Source: Burkholderiales bacterium (lineage in GTDB: Bacteria > Pseudomonadota > Gammaproteobacteria > Burkholderiales > JAEUOS01). From it: a stretch of 52,955 nucleotides of DNA. Each line of letters starts with the position of its first letter. The first letter of the stretch is position 1. Below are positions 1 to 8,264 of the stretch, piece after piece. The stretch spans positions 1 to 52,955 of the forward strand of contig CANJDH010000021.1 in NCBI GenBank assembly GCA_947473125.1, given 5' to 3'. The translations under genes were made by a program, and so were the position numbers. The notes under the pieces are model-generated. The model saw nothing but the letters and a program-made list of their open reading frames with translations, was not told the origin of the DNA and did not search any database.

Positions 1-1889
1 GCGGCAGCGCCGCCGCTGGCGCCCGGACGCAGCGGCGTGGGCGGCGCGGCGGCCGACCCTTCGACGCGCCAATTGACAACCTCGATGCGCTGGCCCTCAA
101 GATGCCCGCCAAAGCGCGCGGCATACGCAGCCTGGAAACTGGCTTCGATTTGCGCAAGACCCGCGGCCGCCAGGCGCGCCGGCAGCGCGGTTTCCACTTC
201 AAACCCCTGGCCGACATAGCGCATGTCGGCGGTGCGGCGAAACCGGATGTCACCGGCCGGAACGCCGGCTGACGCGAGTTCGGCGCGCAGCGCGTCTTCC
301 ATGCCGGCCACCAATGCCTCTATCGCGACCCAGTCGATCTGCGCCAACCGCGTGAAGCGGGTGCGTACCATGTCCACCTTCATCGGCGCCACCAGGAGGC
401 CGAAGGCCGAGAACACACCGGCGTTGGCTGGCACCAGCATCTCGGTGCAACCGGTGCGCCGCGCCACCTCACGCGCGTGGATCGGCCCGGCGCCGCCGAA
501 CGCGAGCAGCGTATAGCGGCGGATGTCGCGGCCGTTTTCCACTGCATGGATCTTGCCCGCAACCGCCATGTGCTCACACACGATGCGGTGGATGCCATTG
601 GCCGCCTCGATCACGCTCATGCCGAGCGGGTCCGCAACATGCGTCTTGATGGCCTGCTCGGCCAGTTCGGCGCGCAGGCGCACCGCGCCGCTCAGCGTGC
701 CGTCGGGGTCGAGGTAGCCCAGCAGCAGCGCCGCGTCGGTCACGGTGGGGCGTGTGCCGCCAAGGCCATAACAGGCCGGCCCCGGATTCGAGCCGGCGCT
801 ATGCGGGCCGACTTTGAGCAGGCCGGTGGCATCGACGTGGGCAATGCTGCCGCCGCCGGCGCCGATTTCGATCAGATCGACCGTCGGCAGGCGCACCGGC
901 AGGCCGCTGCCCTTCTTGAAGCGCTGCAGGCGCGCCGCCTCGAATTCAGTGGTGATGGATGGCTCGCCGTCCGAAACCAGGCAGGCCTTGGCCGTCGTGC
1001 CGCCCATGTCGAATGCGATCACATCGGGCAGTCCGGCGAGGCGTGCCGCGTGCGCCGCGCCCAAGGCGCCTGCAGCCGGGCCGGATTCGAGCATGCGAAT
1101 CGGCATGCGCTCGCCGAATTCGCGCGAGATCACGCCGCCGTTCGACTGCATGATGCGCAAGGTCGCGTTGATGCCGAGGGCTCGCAGGCCGTCTTCAATC
1201 TCGCCGAGGTAGCTGCCGACCATCGGCATCACATAGGCATTGAGCACGGTGGCGATGGTGCGCTCGTATTCGCGCATTTCACCCAACACTTCGGACGACA
1301 GTGACACCGCGATGTCCGGGGCAATCCGCGCGGCGATCGCCTTGACCCGTTGCTCGTGCGCCGGGTTGGTGAAGCTGTGCAGGAAGCACACCGCTATCGC
1401 GCGCACGCCGGCGGCTTGCAGCGTGCGCACCGCCTGCTCGATGTTAGCGTCGCTCGGCGCTTCGATCACGGCGCCCGATGCATCGACGCGCTCGTCCACT
1501 TCTACCCGCAGTTCGCGCGGAATCACCGGGTCCGGCCCCGGTGCGGTCAGGTCGTAAAGGTCGTAGCGCAGTTCACGCGCGATCTCGATCACGTCACGAA
1601 AGCCTGCCGTAGCGATCAGCCCGGTGCGCGCGCCCTTGCGCTCAATCACGAGGTTGGTGACGGCAGTGGTAGCGCCCGCAACCACGTCGTGCACCTGGCC
1701 CAGCGCGATGCCGTGCTCATGCAGGAGGCGCGTCAGCCCGGCGCAGATCGGCTTGACCACATGCGCCTGGTCGGTCAGCACCTTGGCGGTATAGACCCGG
1801 CCATCGCTGCCGAGCAGCACCAGGTCGGTGAAAGTGCCGCCAATGTCAAAGGCAAAACGGTAGCGAACGTCAGGATCGGTGGCGGCCAT
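1..1889 (-). CDS. Hydantoinase/oxoprolinase subunit A (HyuA-like), 3' end cut by window edge
   Basis: Reading the minus strand from the ATG at 1887-1889 gives 629 uninterrupted codons that run off the left edge without a stop. The N-terminus carries FDIGGTFTDLVLL at about residues 13-25, the phosphate-binding signature of the ASKHA-like hydantoinase A/oxoprolinase fold. A second glycine-rich motif, AFDMGGTTAKACLV, lies near residue 290, then GAGGGSIA and LLAFGGAGPIHA. These are the usual landmarks of HyuA, which hydrolyses cyclic amides such as N-methylhydantoin or 5-oxoproline at the expense of ATP, usually with a HyuB partner. HyuB would lie beyond the edge. HyuA starts 76 bp after the preA-like gene and is probably co-transcribed with it. 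The exact substrate cannot be read from the sequence. About 60 or more C-terminal residues appear to be missing. Confidence 0.9.
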   Translation of the reverse strand, partial: MAATDPDVRYRFAFDIGGTFTDLVLLGSDGRVYTAKVLTDQAHVVKPICAGLTRLLHEHGIALGQVHDVVAGATTAVTNLVIERKGARTGLIATAGFRDVIEIARELRYDLYDLTAPGPDPVIPRELRVEVDERVDASGAVIEAPSDANIEQAVRTLQAAGVRAIAVCFLHSFTNPAHEQRVKAIAARIAPDIAVSLSSEVLGEMREYERTIATVLNAYVMPMVGSYLGEIEDGLRALGINATLRIMQSNGGVISREFGERMPIRMLESGPAAGALGAAHAARLAGLPDVIAFDMGGTTAKACLVSDGEPSITTEFEAARLQRFKKGSGLPVRLPTVDLIEIGAGGGSIAHVDATGLLKVGPHSAGSNPGPACYGLGGTRPTVTDAALLLGYLDPDGTLSGAVRLRAELAEQAIKTHVADPLGMSVIEAANGIHRIVCEHMAVAGKIHAVENGRDIRRYTLLAFGGAGPIHAREVARRTGCTEMLVPANAGVFSAFGLLVAPMKVDMVRTRFTRLAQIDWVAIEALVAGMEDALRAELASAGVPAGDIRFRRTADMRYVGQGFEVETALPARLAAAGLAQIEASFQAAYAARFGGHLEGQRIEVVNWRVEGSAAAPPTPLRPGASGGAA

Positions 1890-1965
1890 TGCAGGTCAGT
1901 AGGGGATGGGACTCGGTGTGCGTGCAGTTGGAGGTGCGATGCAAGGCATGCGGCAGGATGTCGTC

Positions 1966-3282
1966 TCAGCCCTTGACCTTGGAGAGCTTGATGCCGCGGT
2001 CGAAACCTTTTTCGAATTTGCCTTTTTCGAATACATCCGGCGGGATCTGGAAAAACGGCTGTTCGGCGCGTCGTTCTTCGGTCGTCGTGAACATGCCGGT
2101 TGAATCGAACGGACAGGTCTGGGTGCACATTTCGCAGCCGATGCAATTGGCGTGGATCGTGTTGACGCCGTCCGGGCCTTGCGCGAGTGCGTCGTAGAAA
2201 CACGTCTGGATGCAGATGGTGCAGCTGGGATTTTTGCAGGTTGCAGTCGCAACTTCGCTGTGCATGCGCGGCTTTTTGAATTGCTCACCATAGTCCTTGA
2301 CCGAGTTGCGCGACGCAATGCCGGTCATGGAAGCCACGTCGGGGTAGCCATGGCTGTCCATGAACTCTTCGAGACCCTTGATGATGGTCGGCAGGTACTT
2401 GATGCCTTTGAGCATCAGGATCGAACCGACCTGCACCAGGGGAGCGCCGGTCATGATGAATTCGACCACGTCCTTGTGGTCGTAAATACCGTTCGAGCCG
2501 GTGACCGGCATGCCCAGTTCGGTGTAGATGCGATGCACCCAGCGCAAGGACAGCGGCTTGGCCCAGACGCCGCCAATACCGGCCGGGCCGCCAAGGCGCG
2601 GCATGCCGGTTTCGATGTCCACCGAGAATCCGGTGTAGCGGTTGGTCGCGGTGACGCCGGCGGCGCCCGCTTCTTTCACTGCGCGCGCCACATCGAGGAC
2701 GCGCGACTGGTCGGGCGTGAGCTTGATCACCACCGGGATCTTCACCGCCTCGCAGACGCGCGCCGTGACTTCGCGCGCCATCTCCGGGTCCTGCCCGATC
2801 ATCGAGCCGCCGTGTACGCCGGGCATCATCGCAGGGTGCGGGCAGCCGAAGTTGAGCTCGACCATCGGCAGGCCGCAGTCTTCGATGGTGCGGCAGATGT
2901 CGATCCAGCTTTGCACCGTCTTGCCGCCGGCGCTACCGATCAGACGCGCGTTATGGTCCTCGGCGTATTTGCGCGATTCGATCAGGTGCGGCACCCATTC
3001 CTTGAAGGCGGTACTCGAATACCCGGAACGGCTGTAGAACACGAAGTTCTTGTTGACCTTGCCCTTGATGAGCTCGTTCTTCTCGTTGAGGATCGCGTAC
3101 TTGGAGTTTTCAGTGAGACGCGCCATGTCCTCGATATCGGTGAGCGTCTTGACGATCATGCCGGCGGCGCCGGCATCGACGCATTCGCGCAGCACTTCCG
3201 GGCTGTTGGTGGTTTCGAGCGAGGCGATGATGACGGGGTGTTTGAATTTGACGCCGCAAAATTCAAGAGACAGGTCGGCCAT
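1966..3282 (-). CDS. PreA-like dihydropyrimidine dehydrogenase family protein (FMN plus two 4Fe-4S)
   Basis: This 438-residue protein has a dihydroorotate-dehydrogenase-type FMN barrel (about 1-335) followed by two ferredoxin motifs. The family reduces the 5,6 double bond of pyrimidines, with electrons delivered by a PreT-type subunit. NFGCPH at 144-149 aligns with the NLSCPH motif, so the catalytic cysteine (Cys147) is present. The following loop (150-163) differs from the usual GMGERGMG loop. TATNRYTG at 211-218 has Arg where pyrimidine-reducing enzymes have Thr (TATNTV). The first cluster has spacing C349-x4-C354-x2-C357-x3-C361 instead of C-x2-C-x2-C; the second is canonical (C380, C383, C386, C390). 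No PreT gene is visible. A MarR-type operator candidate lies 41 bp upstream. The family is certain; a non-uracil substrate is inferred. Confidence 0.88.
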   Translation of the reverse strand: MADLSLEFCGVKFKHPVIIASLETTNSPEVLRECVDAGAAGMIVKTLTDIEDMARLTENSKYAILNEKNELIKGKVNKNFVFYSRSGYSSTAFKEWVPHLIESRKYAEDHNARLIGSAGGKTVQSWIDICRTIEDCGLPMVELNFGCPHPAMMPGVHGGSMIGQDPEMAREVTARVCEAVKIPVVIKLTPDQSRVLDVARAVKEAGAAGVTATNRYTGFSVDIETGMPRLGGPAGIGGVWAKPLSLRWVHRIYTELGMPVTGSNGIYDHKDVVEFIMTGAPLVQVGSILMLKGIKYLPTIIKGLEEFMDSHGYPDVASMTGIASRNSVKDYGEQFKKPRMHSEVATATCKNPSCTICIQTCFYDALAQGPDGVNTIHANCIGCEMCTQTCPFDSTGMFTTTEERRAEQPFFQIPPDVFEKGKFEKGFDRGIKLSKVKG

Positions 3283-3323
3283 GGGGGGTCTCCGCAGGGT
3301 TCGGTTTGAGGGATGGGGTCGGG

Positions 3324-3343
3324 ATTATTGGTGTACGAACGAT
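3324..3343. promoter_or_regulatory. Candidate MarR operator before the preA-like gene
   Basis: The 20-mer ATTATTGGTGTACGAACGAT matches the box at 4065-4084 at 13 of 20 positions, including ATT-TT and ACGAAC-AT. Its arms (ATTATT / AACGAT) form an imperfect dyad. It lies 41 bp upstream of the preA-like start codon, where a promoter would be expected. Binding is inferred. Confidence 0.5.
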
Positions 3344-3398
3344 TGGGGCTGCGATTCAGGCTGCAACTGGGTCTGCAAAAGGTCAACAGTCAGCACGC

Positions 3399-4058
3399 CT
3401 AGGCAGCCTTCGATTTGGTGGATCCAGGTTTGCGGGGTGCGGCAGACGCCTTGCGCCCCACCGGGCGGTGCGCGCCGAGCGCCTTGCCGCCGGGGCGCAA
3501 CGAAGTGCGGCCGCTCTCGTTGTTGCCTTCAACCAGGCGCGACAGCAGGTCCATGAACAGGTTGCGCTCGGCTGGCGACAGGGGGCCGAGCAGGCGCTGC
3601 TGCGAATCCTGCATGTCCTGGTGATAGCGTTTCACAAAGTCGGCGCCGCGCGCGGTGGCGAGGCACAGGTTGCGCCGGCGATTCACCGGGTCGACCACGC
3701 GCGTAACCAGCTTGCGCGCTTCGAGGCGTTTGAAGATGCCGGCGACGTTGGCGCGATCGAGGCCCAGTTCCTCGCCGATCGTGAATTGGTCGATGCTCGG
3801 GCGGTTCACCAGGATGCTGAGCAGGCCGTACTGGATCGGCGTGACCTCGCCATCGGCGACATGGCCGAGAAACATCGCCACGTGGATCTGGTGCAGGCGC
3901 CGCACCAGGTAGCCCGGGCGATCCCAGATGGTGTGGCCGGGCGCTGGCCCGGCGCCACGATCTTCATCGGCTGCTGCGGATCTGCGCTCTCCGGAATTGC
4001 CCACGCTGCCCCTGTCCACATTCGCTCCCGTCTTGCGGACCGGCAGCGGCATCGCCAC
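3399..4058 (-). CDS. MarR-family transcriptional regulator
   Basis: The 219-residue protein has a MarR-type winged helix at about residues 70-150. The recognition region is FTIGEELGLDRANVAGIFKR and the wing contains VDPVNRRRN. MarR proteins are dimeric, usually ligand-relieved repressors of catabolic or efflux genes. Both ends are longer than in the compact family members: the first 45 residues are polar and the last 45 are basic and low in complexity (Arg, Lys, Ala, Pro). The gene reads toward the preA-like and hyuA genes and diverges from the ABM gene. A perfect dyad starts 6 bp upstream of its ATG, which suggests autoregulation. A second similar box lies before the preA-like gene. An in-frame ATG two codons in (4052) is an alternative start. 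Confidence 0.9.
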   Translation of the reverse strand: MAMPLPVRKTGANVDRGSVGNSGERRSAAADEDRGAGPAPGHTIWDRPGYLVRRLHQIHVAMFLGHVADGEVTPIQYGLLSILVNRPSIDQFTIGEELGLDRANVAGIFKRLEARKLVTRVVDPVNRRRNLCLATARGADFVKRYHQDMQDSQQRLLGPLSPAERNLFMDLLSRLVEGNNESGRTSLRPGGKALGAHRPVGRKASAAPRKPGSTKSKAA

Positions 4059-4064
4059 CGGTTA

Positions 4065-4084
4065 ATTGTTAGCACACGAACAAT
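4065..4084. promoter_or_regulatory. Candidate MarR operator in the marR/ABM divergent region
   Basis: ATTGTTAGCACACGAACAAT has perfect 6-bp arms (ATTGTT / AACAAT) with an 8-bp centre, a size typical of MarR-dimer sites. It lies immediately upstream of the marR start and about 120 bp before the ABM gene, so it could control both. The sequence resembles the box at 3324-3343. Function is inferred from symmetry, position and recurrence. Confidence 0.6.
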
Positions 4085-4204
4085 CATTGCATGCCGCGTC
4101 AAGCGGTGTCAAGATGTGGCGCATCGAAACTGCTGCGCTGGCGATTCCATGCACTGTTACGCTGCGACGCACCAAACCGGTTTACTCACCAGATGGAGGT
4201 CAGC

Positions 4205-4573
4205 ATGGCTCTCGTTCCCCTCGCCACGCAGGGCAATTTCCTGCACATCTACGACTTTCGCGTGCTGCCCGGCCGCGAGCAGGAATTCATCGAACTGTTC
4301 AACGAGTTCGATTATTCCGACGGCAACCCGATGCACAAGTCAAGCGCGCAGGTGAAGGATGGCGTGCTGTGTCGCGACACCGAGGACCCGAGCCGCTTTT
4401 TCCTGATCGCGGAATGGTCCGACATCGTCGAGCACGCGCGCATCCGCAAGATCCTCGCCGAGGACATCAAACCGGCCTTCGTCGGGCTCATCGAGGGCAG
4501 GCAGTTCGTCCCGAAATACGTGGAGATCGTATCGAGCACACCCGCGCACATCCTCGACAAGGCCACCGCGTAG
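4205..4573 (+). CDS. ABM-domain (antibiotic biosynthesis monooxygenase-like) protein
   Basis: This 122-residue protein has the size and pattern of a dimeric alpha/beta-barrel ABM domain. FLHIYDFRVLPGREQEFIEL opens the fold and RFFLIAEWSDIVEH is the central strand, with EGRQFVPKYVEIV near the end. ABM proteins include small cofactor-free oxygenases acting on quinols and polyketides, haem-degrading enzymes and isomerases, so the reaction cannot be specified. The ATG at 4205 is chosen because GATGGAGGTCAGC places a good ribosome-binding site just upstream; the earlier ATG at 4091 has none and its extension is not ABM-like. The gene diverges from marR and shares its operator region, so it may be part of the same regulon. 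It converges with the ABC binding-protein gene. Confidence 0.8.
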   Translation: MALVPLATQGNFLHIYDFRVLPGREQEFIELFNEFDYSDGNPMHKSSAQVKDGVLCRDTEDPSRFFLIAEWSDIVEHARIRKILAEDIKPAFVGLIEGRQFVPKYVEIVSSTPAHILDKATA

Positions 4574-4601
4574 GCGGCGCGGGCGCCGGGCGCCTGCCTA
4601 C
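4570..4601. terminator. Hairpin spanning the stop codons of two convergent genes
   Basis: GTAGGC at 4570-4575 pairs with GCCTAC at 4596-4601, and the stem continues with GGCGC/GGCGCC segments apart from one bulged base. Both TAG stops (ABM at 4571-4573, binding protein at 4598-4600 on the other strand) are in the outer arms. No T-run follows on either strand, so it is not a canonical intrinsic terminator, but it could act as a bidirectional terminator or 3'-end protector. Confidence 0.4.
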
Positions 4602-5680
4602 TTGAATGCGGAGCGCGGCTGCCCGCGAATTTCACCCAGTGGCGCGGTCACATTCATCTCCCTGAGGGCGCGCTTGAGCGGTTCGTCGTTGATGGCGTTC
4701 GCCGGCATGTCGGGCTTGTCGATCGCCTTGATCTTGTGCAGGAACACGTAGCCGCGCTTCATCAACTCCACCACGTCGGTGTCGAAGGTCATCTTGCCGA
4801 CGTAGTTCACCGGGTCGCCGCCGATGCGTGCCGGGTTTTCTTCGTAAAGCGCAGCCCAAGCCGTCTGCTCGCTGTAGCCGGTCAGCTCCTTGACCATGAT
4901 TTGCGCGGTTTCGCGCGGGTTCTTGATCATGAACTGCACCGCTTCGATTTCCGCCTTGATCCAGCCAGCGGCCGCCTCGGGGTTCTTCTGGATGAAGTCC
5001 TGGCGCATCAACGTGAAATCGGCGTCCGGCACGCCATAGGCGGCCCCGGTCGCGGCATAGCGCGCGTGGCCGGCTTCGACCTGGCGCCGCGCATGCGGCT
5101 CCCACATGATGGCGGCATCGAGTTTCTTGGCTTCAAAATTCGAGGCGATCACCTCGATCGGCGTGAACTGCAGCTCCGACGGCTTGAACACGCCCTTGTC
5201 GATGATCGCTTCGATGGACGCGTTGGCGCAAGTGCCGCGATGTACTGCGAAGGGCTTGCCCGACATCCATTTCATCGCTTCGGTGTTGTCCTTGAATTCG
5301 GGCGCGTCGCGGCGCACCAGGATCTTGGTGCAGTTCTGGCCTTTCGAATACATCGGTACCGATACCAGCCGGATGTCGCCGATCGAGCCCTTGGTGGTGG
5401 CCACCAATGACGGCATGTCGCCCATGGTGCCGATTTGCATGCGGTCGGCCAGCATCGCATTGACCATGGGCGGCCCGGTCAGGTGCGGCTCGAAGCGCAC
5501 CACGCTGCCCGGCGGCAGGTGCTTTTTCCACAACTCCTTGGCCTTGATGATGACACCGTTCCAGCCGCCGGTCCAATACGGGTGGTAGCCGTAGGTGATA
5601 TTGACCGGGTCGGCTGCCTGCGCCGCCCCGGCAGCTGCCAGCGCAAAGGCGGCGAGCAGGTTCAGAGGAATTCGTTTCAT
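4598..5680 (-). CDS. NitT/TauT-type ABC transporter substrate-binding protein
   Basis: A 360-residue periplasmic binding protein with a signal peptide (MKRIPLNLLAAFALAAAGAAQA). It resembles the SsuA/NrtA/ThiY group that captures sulfonates, nitrate or thiamine precursors. Landmarks are ITYGYHPYWTGGWN after the signal, the hinge-like LADRMQIGTMGDMPS near residue 80, and AIMWEPHARRQ near 195. Ligand residues cannot be assigned without a structure. It is the last gene of a five-gene importer operon, 46 bp after an ATPase gene. Placement of the binding protein at the distal end, with only one for two permease/ATPase pairs, suggests either a heteromeric importer or two importers sharing one binding protein. 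Confidence 0.85.
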   Translation of the reverse strand: MKRIPLNLLAAFALAAAGAAQAADPVNITYGYHPYWTGGWNGVIIKAKELWKKHLPPGSVVRFEPHLTGPPMVNAMLADRMQIGTMGDMPSLVATTKGSIGDIRLVSVPMYSKGQNCTKILVRRDAPEFKDNTEAMKWMSGKPFAVHRGTCANASIEAIIDKGVFKPSELQFTPIEVIASNFEAKKLDAAIMWEPHARRQVEAGHARYAATGAAYGVPDADFTLMRQDFIQKNPEAAAGWIKAEIEAVQFMIKNPRETAQIMVKELTGYSEQTAWAALYEENPARIGGDPVNYVGKMTFDTDVVELMKRGYVFLHKIKAIDKPDMPANAINDEPLKRALREMNVTAPLGEIRGQPRSAFK

Positions 5681-5726
5681 GCAGATGCTCCTTGAGGGGG
5701 TGATTCGAATGCGGCGATGGGCACGG

Positions 5727-6602
5727 TTAATCGGTGCTAACTGCGCCGTATTCGATCAGTGTCGCCATCGCGTCCTTCTTGATCTCGAGATAGCGCTCAC
5801 TGGTCATGCTGCCGATGGTGCGCGGGTGCGGCAAATCGACCTCCAGACCGCGCACGATGCGCCCGGGCGCCGTGCCCATGAAGACGATTCTATCAGCCAG
5901 AAAGATGGCCTCCTCGAGCTCGGTCGTGATGAACAGCGTGGTCAGCTGCGTCTCTTCAAACAACTGCACGTAATATTCCTGCATCAGTTCGCGCGTCATC
6001 ACGTCGAGGCCGCGAAACGGCTCGTCCAGGATCATCACTTTCGGACTGTTGATCAGGGCCTGCGCGAGTTCGGCGCGGCGCTTCATGCCGCCCGAGAGCT
6101 GGCTCGGGTAACGATCGCCAAAACCGACCAGCCCGAATTTTTGCAGCAGCGCTTCCGCCGCCTGACGTGCCTGCGCACGCGACATGTCGCCGCGCGCCAG
6201 CGGACCGAACATGACGTTCTCGACAATGCTCATCCACGGCCACAGCGCTGTTTCCTGAAACACCAGCATGCGGTCCGGGCCGGCTTGGGTAATCGGCATG
6301 CCGTCGATCGTAAGAGAGCCGGCGTCGGGCGCAAGATAACCCGCCAGCAGGTAGGCCAGGGTGGACTTGCCGCATCCCGACGGCCCCATCAGCACCGTGA
6401 GGCGGCCGGGCTCGACTTCGAAGCTGCAGTCGCGCAACACTTCGGCCGGCGCGCTGTCGCGCTGCGCGAAGCGCTTGCTTACCCCCTGCACGACCAGGTG
6501 CCCCTGGCGACGCCGCGGCGCAAGCGGCGATACCGGCACGGCTTGTTGCGCCGCCGTCGCATTTGACGCCAAGCCGGTTGTCGCGGATGTCTGCATCATC
6601 AT
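5727..6602 (-). CDS. ABC transporter ATP-binding protein (NitT/TauT type), first copy
   Basis: A 291-residue ATPase with Walker A GPSGCGKST, signature LSGGMKRRAELAQ and Walker B VMILDEPF. The D-loop region reads RGLDVMTRELMQ. It would energise import through the permease encoded just upstream. The start is set at the first of three consecutive ATG codons (6600-6602), one base after the permease stop at 6604, which suggests translational coupling; the longer reading to 6677 overlaps the permease gene and is not family-like. About 35 residues precede the nucleotide-binding domain, longer than in simple SsuB/TauB proteins. Its signature motif is more canonical than that of the partner ATPase at 7428-8264. 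Confidence 0.88.
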   Translation of the reverse strand: MMMQTSATTGLASNATAAQQAVPVSPLAPRRRQGHLVVQGVSKRFAQRDSAPAEVLRDCSFEVEPGRLTVLMGPSGCGKSTLAYLLAGYLAPDAGSLTIDGMPITQAGPDRMLVFQETALWPWMSIVENVMFGPLARGDMSRAQARQAAEALLQKFGLVGFGDRYPSQLSGGMKRRAELAQALINSPKVMILDEPFRGLDVMTRELMQEYYVQLFEETQLTTLFITTELEEAIFLADRIVFMGTAPGRIVRGLEVDLPHPRTIGSMTSERYLEIKKDAMATLIEYGAVSTD

Positions 6603-6603
6603 G

Positions 6604-7425
6604 TCAGGCACGCCAGGGCGTGAGCTTGTGCAACAGCCAGGAGACCAGCGCCGATGAGAGGTACCCTGCGAACCCAATGCTCACCATGCCGATGATCACC
6701 ACCGTCGAGGTATGGCTTACATAGCCTTCCCAGGTCAAGCGCCCCAGGCCGTTGTCGCCGGCGATCATCTCGGCGGCGATCACGACGTTCCAGGTGACGG
6801 CAATCCCGAGGGTCATGCCGACGCTGATCGCCGGCAACACCGACGGCAGCACGATGCGCCGGAAGATCATGGCCTCGCCAGCCCCGAGCGAACGTGCCAG
6901 CCACAGGTGCTCCTGCTTGATGGTGCGTACGCCGTCGTGCACATTGATCACAATGATGAAAAACGCGCCGATGAAGGTGATGAAAATGATCGACAGTTCG
7001 TGGGTCGGCCAGAACAGGATGGAAAGCGGCACCCAGGCGATGGGCGGAATCGGGCGCATCAATTCGAGCACCGGGAACATCAGCTCGCGCAAGCGCTCGC
7101 GGGTGCCGAGAAACAGCCCAAGGGGAATGCCCAGCAGCTGCGCTAGCACGAAGCCGGCGACCACGCGGCGGAAGCTCGCAAACCAGGATTCCCAGTAGGA
7201 CGCCTTGGAGGCATAGGTCGCCCAGAAGGCGGTCAGCGATTCAAGCGGCCCCGGCACCGCCGCGAACCCCAGCGCCTTGAAGCGCACCAGCAGTTCCCAG
7301 CCGAGGACAAAGGCGACCACCGCCAGCGCGCCGCGCCAGTTCACGCCGGTCAGGCGTGCCAGGCGGGAAAACCCACCAGGTGCGTTGCACGCCGTCACGG
7401 TCTGGCCTGCGGTTGCATCCGCCAT
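6604..7425 (-). CDS. ABC transporter permease (NitT/TauT type), first copy
   Basis: A 273-residue inner-membrane permease of the BPD_transp_1 superfamily. About six hydrophobic segments are visible, starting with GALAVVAFVLGWELLV near residue 30. The cytoplasmic EAA-like loop is recognisable as ARSLGAGEAMIFRRIVLPSVLPAI, the contact for the ATPase. MRPIPPIAWVPLSILFW is the conserved core of the SsuC/TauC group and is nearly identical in the second permease of this operon. It lies 2 bp after one ATPase gene and 1 bp before the other. The duplicated ATPase-permease arrangement suggests an ancestral tandem duplication, inferred from shared motifs. Confidence 0.88.
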   Translation of the reverse strand: MADATAGQTVTACNAPGGFSRLARLTGVNWRGALAVVAFVLGWELLVRFKALGFAAVPGPLESLTAFWATYASKASYWESWFASFRRVVAGFVLAQLLGIPLGLFLGTRERLRELMFPVLELMRPIPPIAWVPLSILFWPTHELSIIFITFIGAFFIIVINVHDGVRTIKQEHLWLARSLGAGEAMIFRRIVLPSVLPAISVGMTLGIAVTWNVVIAAEMIAGDNGLGRLTWEGYVSHTSTVVIIGMVSIGFAGYLSSALVSWLLHKLTPWRA

Positions 7426-7427
7426 GG

Positions 7428-8264
7428 CTACGCCAGCTCCCGTTCACCGCGCTCGAAGGCTTTCTGGGCTTCCTCGTGCACACCGGCGACGACCTGGCGC
7501 TTGAGCTCGAGATACTCATGCGACACCAGCATGTCCAGGGTGCGCGGCCGCGCCAGGTTGACCCGCAACATGGTCTTCATGCGTCCGGGCCGGGTGGTCA
7601 TCACATACACCGTATCGGCAAGGAACAGCGCCTCTTCAAGGTCGTGGGTGATGAACAATACCGTCTTCGGATACAGCGCGTGGATATCCAGCAGATGCCG
7701 GTGCATCGCCGACTTGGACACCGTATCCATGGCGCGAAACGGCTCGTCGAGCAGCAACACCTTCGGTTCGTTCATCAAGGCACGCACGATCTCGACGCGG
7801 CGTTGCATGCCCGACGATAGCTGGCCGGGATAGCGTTGCCCCGCCGTATCGAGGCCGCCACAGCGGCGCAGCATGTCGAGCGCCTTGGCGCGCGCGGCGT
7901 CCGCGCCGAGTACGCGCTGCCGGGTCGGGCCGTAGATGACGTTCTCAAGCACCGTCATCCACGGGAACAGGGCGCCATGCTGGAACACCACCACGCGCTG
8001 CGGTCCGGGCCGGGGTTCGGTGCCGGGGCTGGCAAGCGTCACGCCGTCGAGCAGGATCTCGCCGCTGGTGAGGCGGTCAAAACCGGCGATCGCATTGAGC
8101 AGCGTGCTCTTGCCGCAGCCGGAGGGCCCGACGATCGCCACGAATTCGCCGGCGCGAATCTCGGCGCTGCAATCCTCCAGCGCAACGACCGCGGCCCCCG
8201 CCGGGTCATAGATCTTGCCTGCCTGGCGGATCGACAGCGCGCCCTGGTGCAAGACGTCGTTCAC
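7428..8264 (-). CDS. ABC transporter ATP-binding protein (NitT/TauT type), second copy
   Basis: A 278-residue ATPase with Walker A GPSGCGKST, Walker B VLLLDEPF and switch FITHDLEEALFLAD. The signature reads LSSGMQRRVEIVRAL, with Ser replacing the second residue of LSGG. This substitution is tolerated in some importers but can mark the less active site of an ATPase heterodimer. The start ATG overlaps the stop of the upstream permease in an ATGA (8261-8264), so translation is probably coupled. It forms the second ATPase-permease pair of the operon. Whether the two ATPases work as a heterodimer or in separate importers is undecided from sequence. Confidence 0.87.
   Translation of the reverse strand: MNDVLHQGALSIRQAGKIYDPAGAAVVALEDCSAEIRAGEFVAIVGPSGCGKSTLLNAIAGFDRLTSGEILLDGVTLASPGTEPRPGPQRVVVFQHGALFPWMTVLENVIYGPTRQRVLGADAARAKALDMLRRCGGLDTAGQRYPGQLSSGMQRRVEIVRALMNEPKVLLLDEPFRAMDTVSKSAMHRHLLDIHALYPKTVLFITHDLEEALFLADTVYVMTTRPGRMKTMLRVNLARPRTLDMLVSHEYLELKRQVVAGVHEEAQKAFERGERELA

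Noticed and set aside
477-1304. Long plus-strand reading frame
   Set aside because: It is antisense to hyuA, which has clear family motifs; the plus frame has an Arg/Ala-rich shadow composition.
1966-3282. Idea that the PreA-like enzyme has lost its catalytic cysteine
   Set aside because: The ACGQD-like cysteine is absent, but the catalytic one is in NFGCPH (Cys147), which is present.
2152-3309. 385-codon plus-strand frame across the preA-like gene
   Set aside because: Shadow of the minus-strand gene; no recognised motif.
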